Notes under the pieces: model-generated
Told to the model about the DNA's origin: nothing
Databases searched by the model: none
Seen by the model: only the letters and a program-made list of their open reading frames with translations
Part shown: piece after piece, positions 6,312 to 12,831 of the stretch
Position numbering within the stretch: position 1 is the first letter of the stretch
Layout of the letters: every line of letters begins with the position of its first letter
DNA from: an uncultured Collinsella sp.
GTDB taxonomy: Bacteria; Actinomycetota; Coriobacteriia; Coriobacteriales; Coriobacteriaceae
NCBI GenBank assembly: GCA_900553165.1
Contig: USCN01000017.1
Location: forward strand, 1-13,412
Reading direction: 5' to 3'
Length of the DNA stretch: 13,412 bases
Made by a program: the position numbers and the translations under genes

Positions 6312-7096
6312 TCAAGATTAAGTCTGCAACGCAAATCGAGCAGATGAAGAAGGCAGGAGCGCTATCTAAGATGGCGCTCCGCCACGTTGGAGCCATGGTG
6401 CGCCCCGGCGTTTCGACTTTTGAGCTCGATCAGCTCGCGGAGCAGATTATCCGCATGCATGGCGGCACCCCGGCCTTTAAGGGTTACGGCGGGTTCCCGG
6501 GAACCATTTGCGCATCGATCAACGATGCCGTGGTCCACGGTATTCCCAACCCCGACATGATCCTGCGCGATGGCGATATCATTTCCATCGATACGGGAGC
6601 CGTTGTCGACGGTTGGGTCGGCGATAACGCTTGGACGTTTTTCGTTGGCACCCCAACGCCCGAGGCCAAGGCCCTGTGCGAGGTTACGCGCGATTGCCTT
6701 AAGGCTGCCATCGAGCAGGCTGTCCCCGGTAACCATATCGGGGATGTTGGTTATGCCGTTCAGTCTCTCGCCGAGTCTCACGGCTATGGCGTTCTTCGTG
6801 ACTATGTTGGCCATGGCATTGGCCGCGTGATGCACGAGGACCCCAACGTTCCTAACTATGGAAAGAAGGGGAGGGGCGTTCGCCTCCAGGCCGGCATGGT
6901 CATTGCCATCGAGCCGATGGTTACGATGGGTTCCAACCATGTGAGCACGGGCTCCGACGGTTGGATTGTTACGACCAACGACCACCTGCCCGCCGCGCAC
7001 TACGAGAACACCGTCGCCATTACCAATGACGGTCCGGTGATTCTCACCACGGATGCCCAAGGTGCTTGGTGTTCGCTCCAAGGCGGAGAAATGTAA
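6308..7096 (+). CDS. map: Type I methionine aminopeptidase
   Basis: This enzyme removes the initiator methionine from new proteins whose second residue is small. The 262-residue product has the pita-bread fold motifs with all five metal ligands: Asp95 (ISIDTG), Asp106 (GDNAWTF), His169 (GHGIG), Glu202 (AIEPM) and Glu233 (HYENT). The substrate-site His77 (VVHGIP) and His176 (VMHEDP) are also present. There is no N-terminal SH3-binding or zinc-finger extension, so it is the bacterial Ia form. The usual length is 250-265. ATG 6308 overlaps the adk stop (ATGA). A 104-base spacer with a candidate promoter follows before infA, so map may be the last gene of the upstream transcript in some conditions. 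Confidence 0.97.
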   Translation: MIKIKSATQIEQMKKAGALSKMALRHVGAMVRPGVSTFELDQLAEQIIRMHGGTPAFKGYGGFPGTICASINDAVVHGIPNPDMILRDGDIISIDTGAVVDGWVGDNAWTFFVGTPTPEAKALCEVTRDCLKAAIEQAVPGNHIGDVGYAVQSLAESHGYGVLRDYVGHGIGRVMHEDPNVPNYGKKGRGVRLQAGMVIAIEPMVTMGSNHVSTGSDGWIVTTNDHLPAAHYENTVAITNDGPVILTTDAQGAWCSLQGGEM

Positions 7097-7132
7097 CAAG
7101 TTCCACTTAGTTGTGGAGCCATTACGAAGTTA

Positions 7133-7161
7133 TTACGATACGTGCATACGTGTTGTAGAAT
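7133..7161 (+). promoter_or_regulatory. Candidate internal promoter for infA and the alpha operon
   Basis: TAGAAT at 7156-7161 matches the -10 consensus at 5 of 6 positions. A weak -35 candidate TTACGA (7133-7138) lies exactly 17 bases upstream. Two direct repeats sit in the same place: ATTACGA twice at an 11-base period (7121-7127, 7132-7138) and ATACGTG twice at an 8-base period (7138-7144, 7146-7152). The AT content rises here compared with neighbouring genes. The promoter and any regulator binding at the repeats are inferred. Confidence 0.5.
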
Positions 7162-7200
7162 ACTCAATCGCTGTCGTTTTCTAGAGAAAGATGATTGCTT

Positions 7201-7419
7201 GTGAAGAAGGAAGACGCAATTGAGCTCGAGGGTACGGTAAAGGAACCGCTGCCCAACGCCATGTTTAAGGTCGAGCTCGAGAACGGTCATTCGGTTCTAT
7301 GCAACATTTCTGGCAAGATCCGAATGAATTACATCCGTATTCTCCCCGGTGACAGGGTTGTCGTGGAGCTTTCCCCGTACGACCTGACCCGCGGCCGCAT
7401 CACCTATCGCTACAAATAG
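7201..7419 (+). CDS. infA: Translation initiation factor IF-1
   Basis: IF-1 occupies the 30S A site during initiation and works with IF2 and IF3. The product is a single S1-like OB-fold domain. GTG 7201 gives [15 protein letters not shown] and exactly 72 residues, the standard length. A TTG at 7195 would add two residues and has no better ribosome binding site. The conserved segments [28 protein letters not shown] and [17 protein letters not shown] are all present. Upstream, AGAGAAAG (7183-7190) is a modest Shine-Dalgarno. It is followed by a 150-base spacer before rpmJ, the longest inside the ribosomal cluster. Confidence 0.97.
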   Translation: MKKEDAIELEGTVKEPLPNAMFKVELENGHSVLCNISGKIRMNYIRILPGDRVVVELSPYDLTRGRITYRYK

Positions 7420-7444
7420 CGGCACGCATACACGCACTCCATTT

Positions 7445-7520
7445 CCGGCTGCAGGCTTAGCTCAACCTACGGTCGGATTGTGTGTGAAGACCAGCCATAG
7501 TTTTAAACGCCTGCGGCTGG
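7445..7520 (+). promoter_or_regulatory. Structured leader candidate upstream of rpmJ-rpsM-rpsK-rpsD
   Basis: CCGGCTGCAGGC (7445-7456) can pair over all 12 positions (two G-U pairs) with GCCTGCGGCTGG (7509-7520). Inside are nested short helices: GGTC (7471-7474) with GACC (7489-7492), and an outer five-pair helix of 7464-7466 and 7468-7469 with 7498-7502. The element occupies half of the spacer, ending 49 bases before rpmJ. In E. coli, S4 represses the alpha operon at a folded leader just before rpsM, so an analogous autoregulatory site is plausible here. The fold is seen in the sequence; the role is inferred. Confidence 0.4.
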
Positions 7521-7569
7521 GCGAGTAGATAGTAGGGAAGTAGTTTGAGCGCTACCGAAAGGAAGAACG

Positions 7570-7683
7570 ATGAAGGTACGTCCTTCGGTCAAGAAGATGT
7601 GCGATAAGTGCAAAATCATTAGGCGCCATGGCAAGGTCCTCGTCATTTGCGAGAACCCCCGTCATAAGCAGCGTCAGGGTTAA
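7570..7683 (+). CDS. rpmJ: 50S ribosomal protein L36, zinc form
   Basis: L36 is the smallest large-subunit protein. The 37-residue product [20 protein letters not shown] continues to [17 protein letters not shown]. It carries the zinc ligands Cys11, Cys14, Cys27 and His32, so this is the zinc-binding form. AAAGGAAG at 7558-7565 lies just before ATG 7570. rpsM follows after 14 bases. The position between infA and rpsM is the classical one in Gram-positive and actinobacterial genomes. Confidence 0.97.
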   Translation: MKVRPSVKKMCDKCKIIRRHGKVLVICENPRHKQRQG

Positions 7684-7697
7684 GAGAGGAGACTACG

Positions 7698-8072
7698 TTG
7701 GCCCGTATTAATGGTGTCGACCTCCCGCGTGAGAAGCGCGTTGAGATCGGTCTGACCTACATTTACGGCATCGGCCGCACCACTGCGACGAAGATCTGCG
7801 TCGAGTGCAACGTTAACGTGGATACGCGCGTTAAGGACCTCACCGAGGATGAGGTTAACGCCATCCGCGATTATATCGATAAGAACCAGATCATGGTTGA
7901 GGGCGACCTCCGCCGTGAGCGCAACCAGAACGTCAAGCGCCTTATGGACATCGGCTGCAACCGCGGCCTTCGTCACCGCAAGGGCCTCCCGGTCCGCGGC
8001 CAGCGCACCCACACTAACGCTCGTACCCGCAAGGGCCCGAAGCGTCAGATCGGTGCTAAGAAGAAGAAATAA
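7698..8072 (+). CDS. rpsM: 30S ribosomal protein S13
   Basis: S13 lies in the 30S head, contacts P-site tRNA through its C-terminal tail and forms bridges to L5 and L31. The 124-residue product starts [20 protein letters not shown] from a TTG codon at 7698, preceded by AGAGGAGA. No ATG gives the conserved N-terminus, so the TTG start is well supported. The helix-two-turn-helix core contains [14 protein letters not shown] (about 22-35). The tail has the diagnostic [20 protein letters not shown] (about 92-111), followed by a Lys-rich end. It is slightly longer than E. coli S13 (118). Confidence 0.97.
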   Translation: MARINGVDLPREKRVEIGLTYIYGIGRTTATKICVECNVNVDTRVKDLTEDEVNAIRDYIDKNQIMVEGDLRRERNQNVKRLMDIGCNRGLRHRKGLPVRGQRTHTNARTRKGPKRQIGAKKKK

Positions 8073-8086
8073 GGAGCGCTAGATAG

Positions 8087-8491
8087 ATGGCTACTGCTAA
8101 GAAGAACGTTCGCGCTGCCCGTCTGAAGCGCGCGGACCGTAAGAACATTTCCGTGGGCCAGGCTCACATTCGTTCTACGTTCAACAACACGATCGTTTCG
8201 ATCACCGATCCCCAGGGCAATGTCATTTCCTGGAAGTCGGCTGGCCAGGTGGGCTTCAAGGGCTCCCGTAAGTCCACGCCGTTCGCTGCCCAGATGGCTG
8301 CCGAGGCTGCTGCCAAGCAGGCCATGGAGCACGGTATGAAGAAGGTTTCCGTCTTCGTCAAGGGCCCCGGCTCCGGTCGTGAGACCGCCATCCGCTCCCT
8401 CCAGGCTGCTGGCCTCGAGGTCTCGAGCATCCAGGACAAGACCCCCATTCCGCACAACGGCTGCCGCCCCAAGAAGCGTCGCCGCGTGTAA
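8087..8491 (+). CDS. rpsK: 30S ribosomal protein S11
   Basis: S11 is a platform protein near the E site and the Shine-Dalgarno helix. The 134-residue product has a short basic N-terminal arm, then [20 protein letters not shown] (about 25-44), [20 protein letters not shown] and [20 protein letters not shown]. The terminal signature is [16 protein letters not shown], where E. coli has an isoaspartate-forming Asn-Gly. The Shine-Dalgarno AAGGAG overlaps the rpsM stop codon, so translation is probably coupled. Confidence 0.98.
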   Translation: MATAKKNVRAARLKRADRKNISVGQAHIRSTFNNTIVSITDPQGNVISWKSAGQVGFKGSRKSTPFAAQMAAEAAAKQAMEHGMKKVSVFVKGPGSGRETAIRSLQAAGLEVSSIQDKTPIPHNGCRPKKRRRV

Positions 8492-8510
8492 CTGAAAGGA
8501 TCGTATCAAT

Positions 8511-9107
8511 ATGGCAATCGACAGGACTCCTGTTCTTAAGCGCTGCCGTCAGCTCGGGATCGATCCCGCTGAGCTCGGTTACAGCAGCAAGAAGGAATCT
8601 ATCCGTCAGCCCAAGCGCCGTCGCAAGGAATCTGAGTACGGCATGCAGCTGCGCGAGAAGCAGAAGGTCAAGTTCATCTATGGCGTTCTGGAGAAGCAGT
8701 TCCACGGCTACTTCAACAAGGCCCGTAAGATGAACGGCGTCACCGGTGAGAACCTCATGATCATCCTTGAGTCTCGCCTCGACAACGTCGTCTTCCGTCT
8801 TGGCTTCGCCCGCACCCGCAAAGAGGCTCGTCAGTCCGTCCGTCACGGTCACTTCACCGTGAACGGCAAGCGCGTGGACATCCCGTCCTACCGCGTCAAG
8901 GCCGGCGACGTCGTCGCTGTCGGCGAGAAGTTCCGTGACCTCCTCCCCATCAAGGAGGCCCTGATTTCCTCCGAGCGCTTTGAGGTCCCTGGCTGGCTCG
9001 AGGTCGATATCGAGAAGCTGTCTGGTAACGTGCTCGCTCTGCCGACGCGTGAGCAGATCAGCGGTGATATCAACGAGCAGCTCATCGTCGAGCTCTACTC
9101 TAAGTAG
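8511..9107 (+). CDS. rpsD: 30S ribosomal protein S4, cysteine-poor form
   Basis: S4 is a primary assembly protein for the 16S 5' domain and part of the mRNA entry tunnel. The 198-residue product has the N-terminal helical region, with KRRRKESEYGMQLREKQKVK at about 36-55. The S4 RNA-binding domain (about 90-155) contains SRLDNVVFRLGFARTRKEAR and HGHFTVNGKRVDIPSYRVK. Only one Cys is present near the N-terminus, so it lacks the four-Cys zinc site of C+ S4 proteins. In E. coli S4 is the translational repressor of the alpha operon; the foldable segment before rpmJ is a candidate target. Start ATG 8511 has AAAGG upstream. Confidence 0.97.
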   Translation: MAIDRTPVLKRCRQLGIDPAELGYSSKKESIRQPKRRRKESEYGMQLREKQKVKFIYGVLEKQFHGYFNKARKMNGVTGENLMIILESRLDNVVFRLGFARTRKEARQSVRHGHFTVNGKRVDIPSYRVKAGDVVAVGEKFRDLLPIKEALISSERFEVPGWLEVDIEKLSGNVLALPTREQISGDINEQLIVELYSK

Positions 9108-9139
9108 TCCATCCGGGCTGCTGAGGCTGGAGGTAATAC

Positions 9140-10081
9140 ATGTCAGAATTCATTAGGCCTCAGGTTCAGGTCGAAGAGATCAACGAGACGTCTGCTCGTG
9201 TCTCCGTCGAGCCGCTCGAGCGTGGCTACGGCGATACGCTGGGTAACTCCCTTCGTCGCGTACTTCTGTCCTCGCTCGAGGGTGCCGCCGTCGAGGCTAT
9301 TCAGATCGATGGTGCACAGCACGAGTTCATGACCATCCCTAACATGGTCGAGGATGTCACCGACATCGTCCTGAATGTCAAGGGTCTTGTCTTCAGGGCT
9401 CTCGGCACGACCGACGAGGCGACCGCCACCATTTCTGTTGACGGCCCCTGCGAGGTCACCGGTGCGGACTTCTTTATTCCGTCCGAGTTTGAGCTGGTCA
9501 ACCCCGAGCAGCACATCGCTACGCTTACCGAGGGTGGCCATCTCACCATGAGCATGCGCATCGGCTATGGCCGCGGCTATGTCTCTGGCGAGGCTAACAA
9601 GCGCGACAACGATCCCATCGGTGTGATCCACGTCGACTCGCTGTACTCGCCGGTGTCCCGTTGCGCCAAGCTCGTTGAGGCTTGCCGTGTCGGTCAGCAC
9701 ACCGACTACGACCGCCTTGTCCTCGAGATCGAGACCAACGGCTCCATCGCTCCGCGCGACGCCGTGGTCCAGGCTGCCAATATCATCAACCAGCATATGG
9801 CTGCCTTTATGAACCTTGCCGAGACCCCCGAGGTCGAGGAGGAGGCTTCGATCTTCGCTCCCGAGGTCACCAACGACAACGCCGAGCTGGACAAGCAGAT
9901 CGAGGATCTGGACCTTTCCGTCCGTTCCTACAACTGCCTTAAGCGCGCCAGCATTCACTCGGTCCGTCAGCTCGTTGAGTTCTCGGAGAACGATCTGCTC
10001 AACATCCGTAACTTCGGTGTTAAGTCGATCGAGGAAGTGAAGGACAAGCTTGAGTCCATGGGCCTGAGCCTGAAGGCTTAA
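9140..10081 (+). CDS. rpoA: DNA-directed RNA polymerase alpha subunit
   Basis: The alpha dimer nucleates RNA polymerase assembly and its C-terminal domain binds UP-element DNA and activators. At 313 residues it has the usual length (310-340). The N-terminal assembly domain (about 1-225) has ERGYGDTLGNSLRRVLLSSL (27-46). A short acidic linker follows (EVEEEAS), then the C-terminal domain (about 247-313). This has LDLSVRSYNCLKRASIHSV, with Arg262 and Asn265 at the positions of E. coli Arg265 and Asn268 (the DNA-contacting surface), and FGVKSIEEVKDKLESMGLSL. GGAGG lies before ATG 9140. It is placed between rpsD and rplQ as in the classical alpha operon. Confidence 0.98.
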   Translation: MSEFIRPQVQVEEINETSARVSVEPLERGYGDTLGNSLRRVLLSSLEGAAVEAIQIDGAQHEFMTIPNMVEDVTDIVLNVKGLVFRALGTTDEATATISVDGPCEVTGADFFIPSEFELVNPEQHIATLTEGGHLTMSMRIGYGRGYVSGEANKRDNDPIGVIHVDSLYSPVSRCAKLVEACRVGQHTDYDRLVLEIETNGSIAPRDAVVQAANIINQHMAAFMNLAETPEVEEEASIFAPEVTNDNAELDKQIEDLDLSVRSYNCLKRASIHSVRQLVEFSENDLLNIRNFGVKSIEEVKDKLESMGLSLKA

Positions 10082-10111
10082 TGCTTCGCATATTTGAGGA
10101 GAAACTAGACC

Positions 10112-10579
10112 ATGCGTCACAACGTTAAGAAGGGCCTGAAGCTCGGCACCGATGCGAGCCACACCAAGGCCATGAAGAAGAGCCTGGCCAAGGCCCTCTT
10201 CGAGAACGACCGCATCAAGACCACCGAGACCCGCGCTAAGGCGCTGCGTTCGGTCGTCGATCCGATCATCACCTGGGCCAAGAAGGGCGACCTGCACTCT
10301 CGTCGTCTGGCCATCGCCAAGCTCGGCGATAAGCAGCTCGTTGCCGAGATCTTCGACAAGGCTGCCCAGGGCATGTGGCAGGACCGCAACGGCGGTTACA
10401 CCCGCATCATGAAGCTCGGCAACCGTAAGGGCGACAACGCTCCTATCGTTATCATGGAGCTCGTCACCGAGCCTTGCACGCCTAAGGCCAAGAAGGCTGC
10501 TCCGGCCCCCAAGAAGGCCGCTGCTCCCAAGAAGGTCGAGGCCGTCGAGGAGGCTCCTGCTGAGGAGACCGCTGAGTAG
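10112..10579 (+). CDS. rplQ: 50S ribosomal protein L17 with charged C-terminal tail
   Basis: L17 lies near the polypeptide exit tunnel. The 155-residue product has the conserved core, about 1-120, starting MRHNVKKGLKLGTDASHTKA. It includes ALFENDRIKTTETRAKALRS and ends near GGYTRIMKLGNRKGDNAPIV. A tail of about 30 residues rich in Lys, Ala, Pro and Glu follows; E. coli L17 is 127 residues and lacks it. Such tails are common in actinobacterial L17 and are probably disordered. GAGGAGA at about 10096-10102 serves ATG 10112. It is the last gene of the operon: the stop codon is 26 bases before the terminator stem. Confidence 0.97.
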   Translation: MRHNVKKGLKLGTDASHTKAMKKSLAKALFENDRIKTTETRAKALRSVVDPIITWAKKGDLHSRRLAIAKLGDKQLVAEIFDKAAQGMWQDRNGGYTRIMKLGNRKGDNAPIVIMELVTEPCTPKAKKAAPAPKKAAAPKKVEAVEEAPAEETAE

Positions 10580-10604
10580 ACAATCCGTCTGCATAGGCTA
10601 TATT
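10577..10604 (+). promoter_or_regulatory. Candidate truA promoter overlapping the rplQ stop codon
   Basis: TAGACA (10577-10582, 5 of 6 with TTGACA) and TATATT (10599-10604, 5 of 6 with TATAAT) are separated by 16 bases. The -35 box includes the rplQ stop codon TAG. A start about 7 bases after the -10 box would fall near 10611, in the middle of the left arm of the following terminator. Confidence 0.5.
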
Positions 10605-10605
10605 C

Positions 10606-10637
10606 GAGGGGTACGTTCGCGTACCCCTCTTTTTTTT
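10606..10637 (+). terminator. Strong intrinsic terminator of the ribosomal operon
   Basis: GAGGGGTACG (10606-10615) and CGTACCCCTC (10620-10629) form a perfect 10-bp stem closed by a TTCG tetraloop, followed by eight T residues (10630-10637). This is a textbook Rho-independent terminator that ends the transcript after rplQ. Confidence 0.96.
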
Positions 10638-10672
10638 GTCGCGATACCGTTGATTGTTTGTTGGGAGCGCCC

Positions 10673-11497
10673 ATGACCGCGCCGTCTGATTTCAATTCGA
10701 TTCCTGAGCTCGATGCCACGCTTGTATTCCGTGTTGCCTATGATGGCTCGTCCTATAGCGGATTTGCCGAGCAGCCGGGCCAGACGACCGTTGCGGGCGA
10801 GTTACGCCGCGCTATCGAGACGCTGCTGCGCCGCCCGATCGATCTGACGTGTGCGGGTCGTACCGATGCCGGCGTGCATGCGGTGGCCCAGTACATTAGC
10901 GTGCCCGTAACGGACGCTGAGCTTGCTCTGACGCGCCGTAGGTGGCTGAGGGCTATGGATGCCCTCCTGCCCAAAGATATTGCCATAAACGAGGTCTACA
11001 AGGCCCGTAGGGGCTTTTCTGCCCGCTTTGACGCGCGGTCCCGTACGTATACGTACCGTATTGCCGATCGCGATGCGCGCCCCGTGCTCTCGCGCGGTGC
11101 GGTGTGGTGGCATCGCTATCCCCTCGACGTCGATGCGATGGCGGCCGCCTGCCCTGCGCTTTTGGGCGAGCAGGACTTTAAGAGCTTTTGCAAGGTTGCC
11201 TCGGCCGTTGGCAAGCCCACGCATCGCTGCGTGATGCGTGCCGAATTTGGCCATGAGGTTGCGTTTGGCGAGGACATCCTGACGTTCACCATCGAGGGCA
11301 ATGCGTTTCTGCATTCGATGGTCCGTACGATCGTGGGCACGCTTGTCGAGATTGGCATGCATCGCCGTGAACCCGAGTGGATGCGCGAGGTTATCGATGC
11401 TTGCGACCGTACCGCTGCGGGCCCCACGGCTCCTGCCTGCGGCCTTACGTTTATGGGCGTGGATTACGATCCCGCCGAGCTTGTCGTGCTCGACTAG
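10673..11497 (+). CDS. truA: tRNA pseudouridine(38-40) synthase TruA
   Basis: TruA isomerises uridines 38-40 in the tRNA anticodon stem-loop. From ATG 10673 the product has 274 residues, with the catalytic Asp65 in the invariant AGRTDAGVHA (61-70). Other family features are the N-terminal VAYDGSSYSGFAEQPGQTTV, RFDARSRTYTYRI and, near the C-terminus, FLHSMVRTIVGTLVEIG. GGGAG (10663-10667) supports this start over a TTG at 10658, which has no ribosome binding site. The 93-base gap from rplQ holds the terminator and a candidate promoter. An rplQ-truA neighbourhood is common in Gram-positive bacteria, and truA acts in the same translation-related functional group. Confidence 0.96.
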   Translation: MTAPSDFNSIPELDATLVFRVAYDGSSYSGFAEQPGQTTVAGELRRAIETLLRRPIDLTCAGRTDAGVHAVAQYISVPVTDAELALTRRRWLRAMDALLPKDIAINEVYKARRGFSARFDARSRTYTYRIADRDARPVLSRGAVWWHRYPLDVDAMAAACPALLGEQDFKSFCKVASAVGKPTHRCVMRAEFGHEVAFGEDILTFTIEGNAFLHSMVRTIVGTLVEIGMHRREPEWMREVIDACDRTAAGPTAPACGLTFMGVDYDPAELVVLD

Positions 11498-11658
11498 GGG
11501 AGGGCTCGACGTGTCGTGCGTCGACACCTGTCATCTGTGGGCTGCGCGTGTGCAACATCTGTTCTTGGCGTGCAATGCAACCGGTGTCTCATTGCTTTTA
11601 TTGCCGGGGTGTACCATGAACCACGGTTTGATTCATTACTGTCGAGAGGACGGATAAT
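11498..11658. other. 161-base spacer between truA and the glycosyltransferase-like gene
   Basis: It contains the short hairpin GTGTCG (11511-11516) with CGACAC (11522-11527) right after truA. Further on, GCAATG (11572-11577) can pair with CATTGC (11590-11595), followed by a T-rich TTTTATT. The latter could be a weak terminator for truA, but the stem is only 6 bp. No convincing promoter was found. Confidence 0.35.
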
Positions 11659-12699
11659 TTGGTTCGACGTGGCTCGCATCCGCGACTTTCGGTGATCCTT
11701 GTGGTAGAAGGTTCGCCCAGCTATGCGATGCGTGCGCTCGAGAGTATCCAGAACCAAGACCTCTACGATTTGCAGATTGTCGTTGTCTGTCGCGATACTG
11801 CGCCCGGTGTGCGCCATTCGCTTCAAGTTGCTGCCGACAGGGACATCCATATTGATTTGATTGACGTCGAGGACGCGACGCGCGGCGCGTGTCTTCGTGC
11901 CGGTTTTGCTGCCTCGCGCGGCTCTCAAATCATCGCCATGAACGCCGATGAGTGGTTTGCTCCGCAATCCCTTTCCAAGATGGTCGATATCGCGTGCGAT
12001 ACTGCGGCAGACATAGTGTTCCCCACGGTGTCGCTCGACCGCTATGATGCACATCGAGAGCGCCATTCGCGTGTCTTGGATGCTGCCTCTATTGTCATTG
12101 AAGACAAGTCTTCGATGGTGGCCGGGCTGCCTCAGTTGATTTTAGGCGGCTTGGTTGCTCAAGTCTCTGGCGTGATGTATAGCCGTCCGCTGTTTGAGGC
12201 ATGCCTTTTGTGCGACAAGGCGTTTCGCACAGTTGGGTTTATGGCATGCGCGCTCTCGCAGGCGCAGCGCGTCTCCGGATGCGGCGACGCTTGTTTCCAC
12301 GCGGTGGCGCCTAAGCTTACAGATGCCTTTGATCCCACCATGTATGCCAGGGTATCCGATGACACCCGAGCACTCGACGAGCTTGCGGACTCACTCTCGG
12401 AAGCAGATAGCGGTGGCCGGCTCAAGCTGGCAAGCCAAAAGTTCTACTTTGCCGGACTGGTCGCCTGCATCGAGAATTTGTGTCTGAGCCCGCATGGGGT
12501 GTCGTCAATCGAGCGTTCCGCCCGCATGCGTGATATGCTCGAGGCGCCTCGAACCCGTCAGATGGTCGCCGCGCTCAAGGATAACCATCGGGGGCTCGGT
12601 CTGTTGTTTGGGCCGATCGCTAGCGCCAAGCCCGCGCGTTGCGTGATGTGTACGCATCTGGCAGCTTTTCTTAACCGGACGGGCGCAAAAACCGCCTAA
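11659..12699 (+). CDS. Glycosyltransferase family 2-like protein with altered DxD motif
   Basis: The N-terminal 110 residues resemble the GT-A Rossmann-like domain of family 2 glycosyltransferases. RLSVILVVEGSPSYAMRALE (9-28) is followed by SIQNQDLYDLQIVVVCRDT, a segment resembling the family's DRRI-type stretch before AARNAGL (here GACLRAGFAASRGSQI), and NADEWF. The nucleotide-sugar metal motif is usually D-A/S-D, but here the first Asp is Asn. The remaining 235 residues have no clear membrane helix and no family I recognise; they contain eight Cys residues, including CVMC near the C-terminus. The start is TTG 11659, preceded by AGAGGA (11645-11650) at 8 bases. A role in surface polysaccharide or teichoic-acid-like synthesis would be a guess, and loss of activity is also possible. 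Product length is 346. Confidence 0.65.
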   Translation: MVRRGSHPRLSVILVVEGSPSYAMRALESIQNQDLYDLQIVVVCRDTAPGVRHSLQVAADRDIHIDLIDVEDATRGACLRAGFAASRGSQIIAMNADEWFAPQSLSKMVDIACDTAADIVFPTVSLDRYDAHRERHSRVLDAASIVIEDKSSMVAGLPQLILGGLVAQVSGVMYSRPLFEACLLCDKAFRTVGFMACALSQAQRVSGCGDACFHAVAPKLTDAFDPTMYARVSDDTRALDELADSLSEADSGGRLKLASQKFYFAGLVACIENLCLSPHGVSSIERSARMRDMLEAPRTRQMVAALKDNHRGLGLLFGPIASAKPARCVMCTHLAAFLNRTGAKTA

Positions 12700-12705
12700 A
12701 CGGCT

Positions 12706-12743
12706 CATTACGAAACAAACTTGCATAGAATTGTTTCGAAATG
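12706..12743. promoter_or_regulatory. Inverted repeat upstream of argR, candidate operator
   Basis: CATTACGAAACAA (12706-12718) and TTGTTTCGAAATG (12731-12743) are complementary at 12 of 13 positions, separated by 12 bases. The element begins 6 bases after the glycosyltransferase stop codon and ends 88 bases before argR. No T-run follows, so a terminator is unlikely. Two TTTCG half-sites about two helical turns apart suggest a binding site for a dimeric or multimeric regulator. Confidence 0.45.
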
Positions 12744-12784
12744 CGTTCTTATACACAAAAGCCTTCAAATAGCGTTAAACTATT

Positions 12785-12801
12785 CAATCACTGATTGATT
12801 G
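12785..12801. promoter_or_regulatory. Possible operator close to argR
   Basis: CAATCA (12785-12790) and TGATTG (12796-12801) form a perfect inverted repeat with a 5-base spacer, and TATTCA just upstream (12781-12786) resembles an ARG-box half (TGAATA on the other strand). ArgR commonly autoregulates by binding such AT-rich palindromes in its own promoter. The match to a full ARG box is weak, so this is a candidate only. Confidence 0.3.
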
Positions 12802-12831
12802 TCTCCGCCATCTTTTGGAGTGAGGGTTTGT

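Noticed and set aside
9143-10594. 483-residue open frame on the minus strand opposite rpoA and rplQ
   Set aside because: Again a shadow of strongly biased + strand genes, with a low-complexity Leu/Gly/Asp composition and no recognisable motif.
10658-10672. Upstream TTG start for truA
   Set aside because: No ribosome binding site before it, while GGGAG precedes ATG 10673; the five extra residues are not typical.
11301-11657. 118-residue + strand frame over the truA end and spacer
   Set aside because: Mostly overlaps truA in another frame, lacks a ribosome binding site, and resembles no known family.
12799-12831. Upstream TTG start for argR
   Set aside because: The added 11 residues are unlike ArgR N-termini and GGAG plus GAGGG lie just before ATG 12832.
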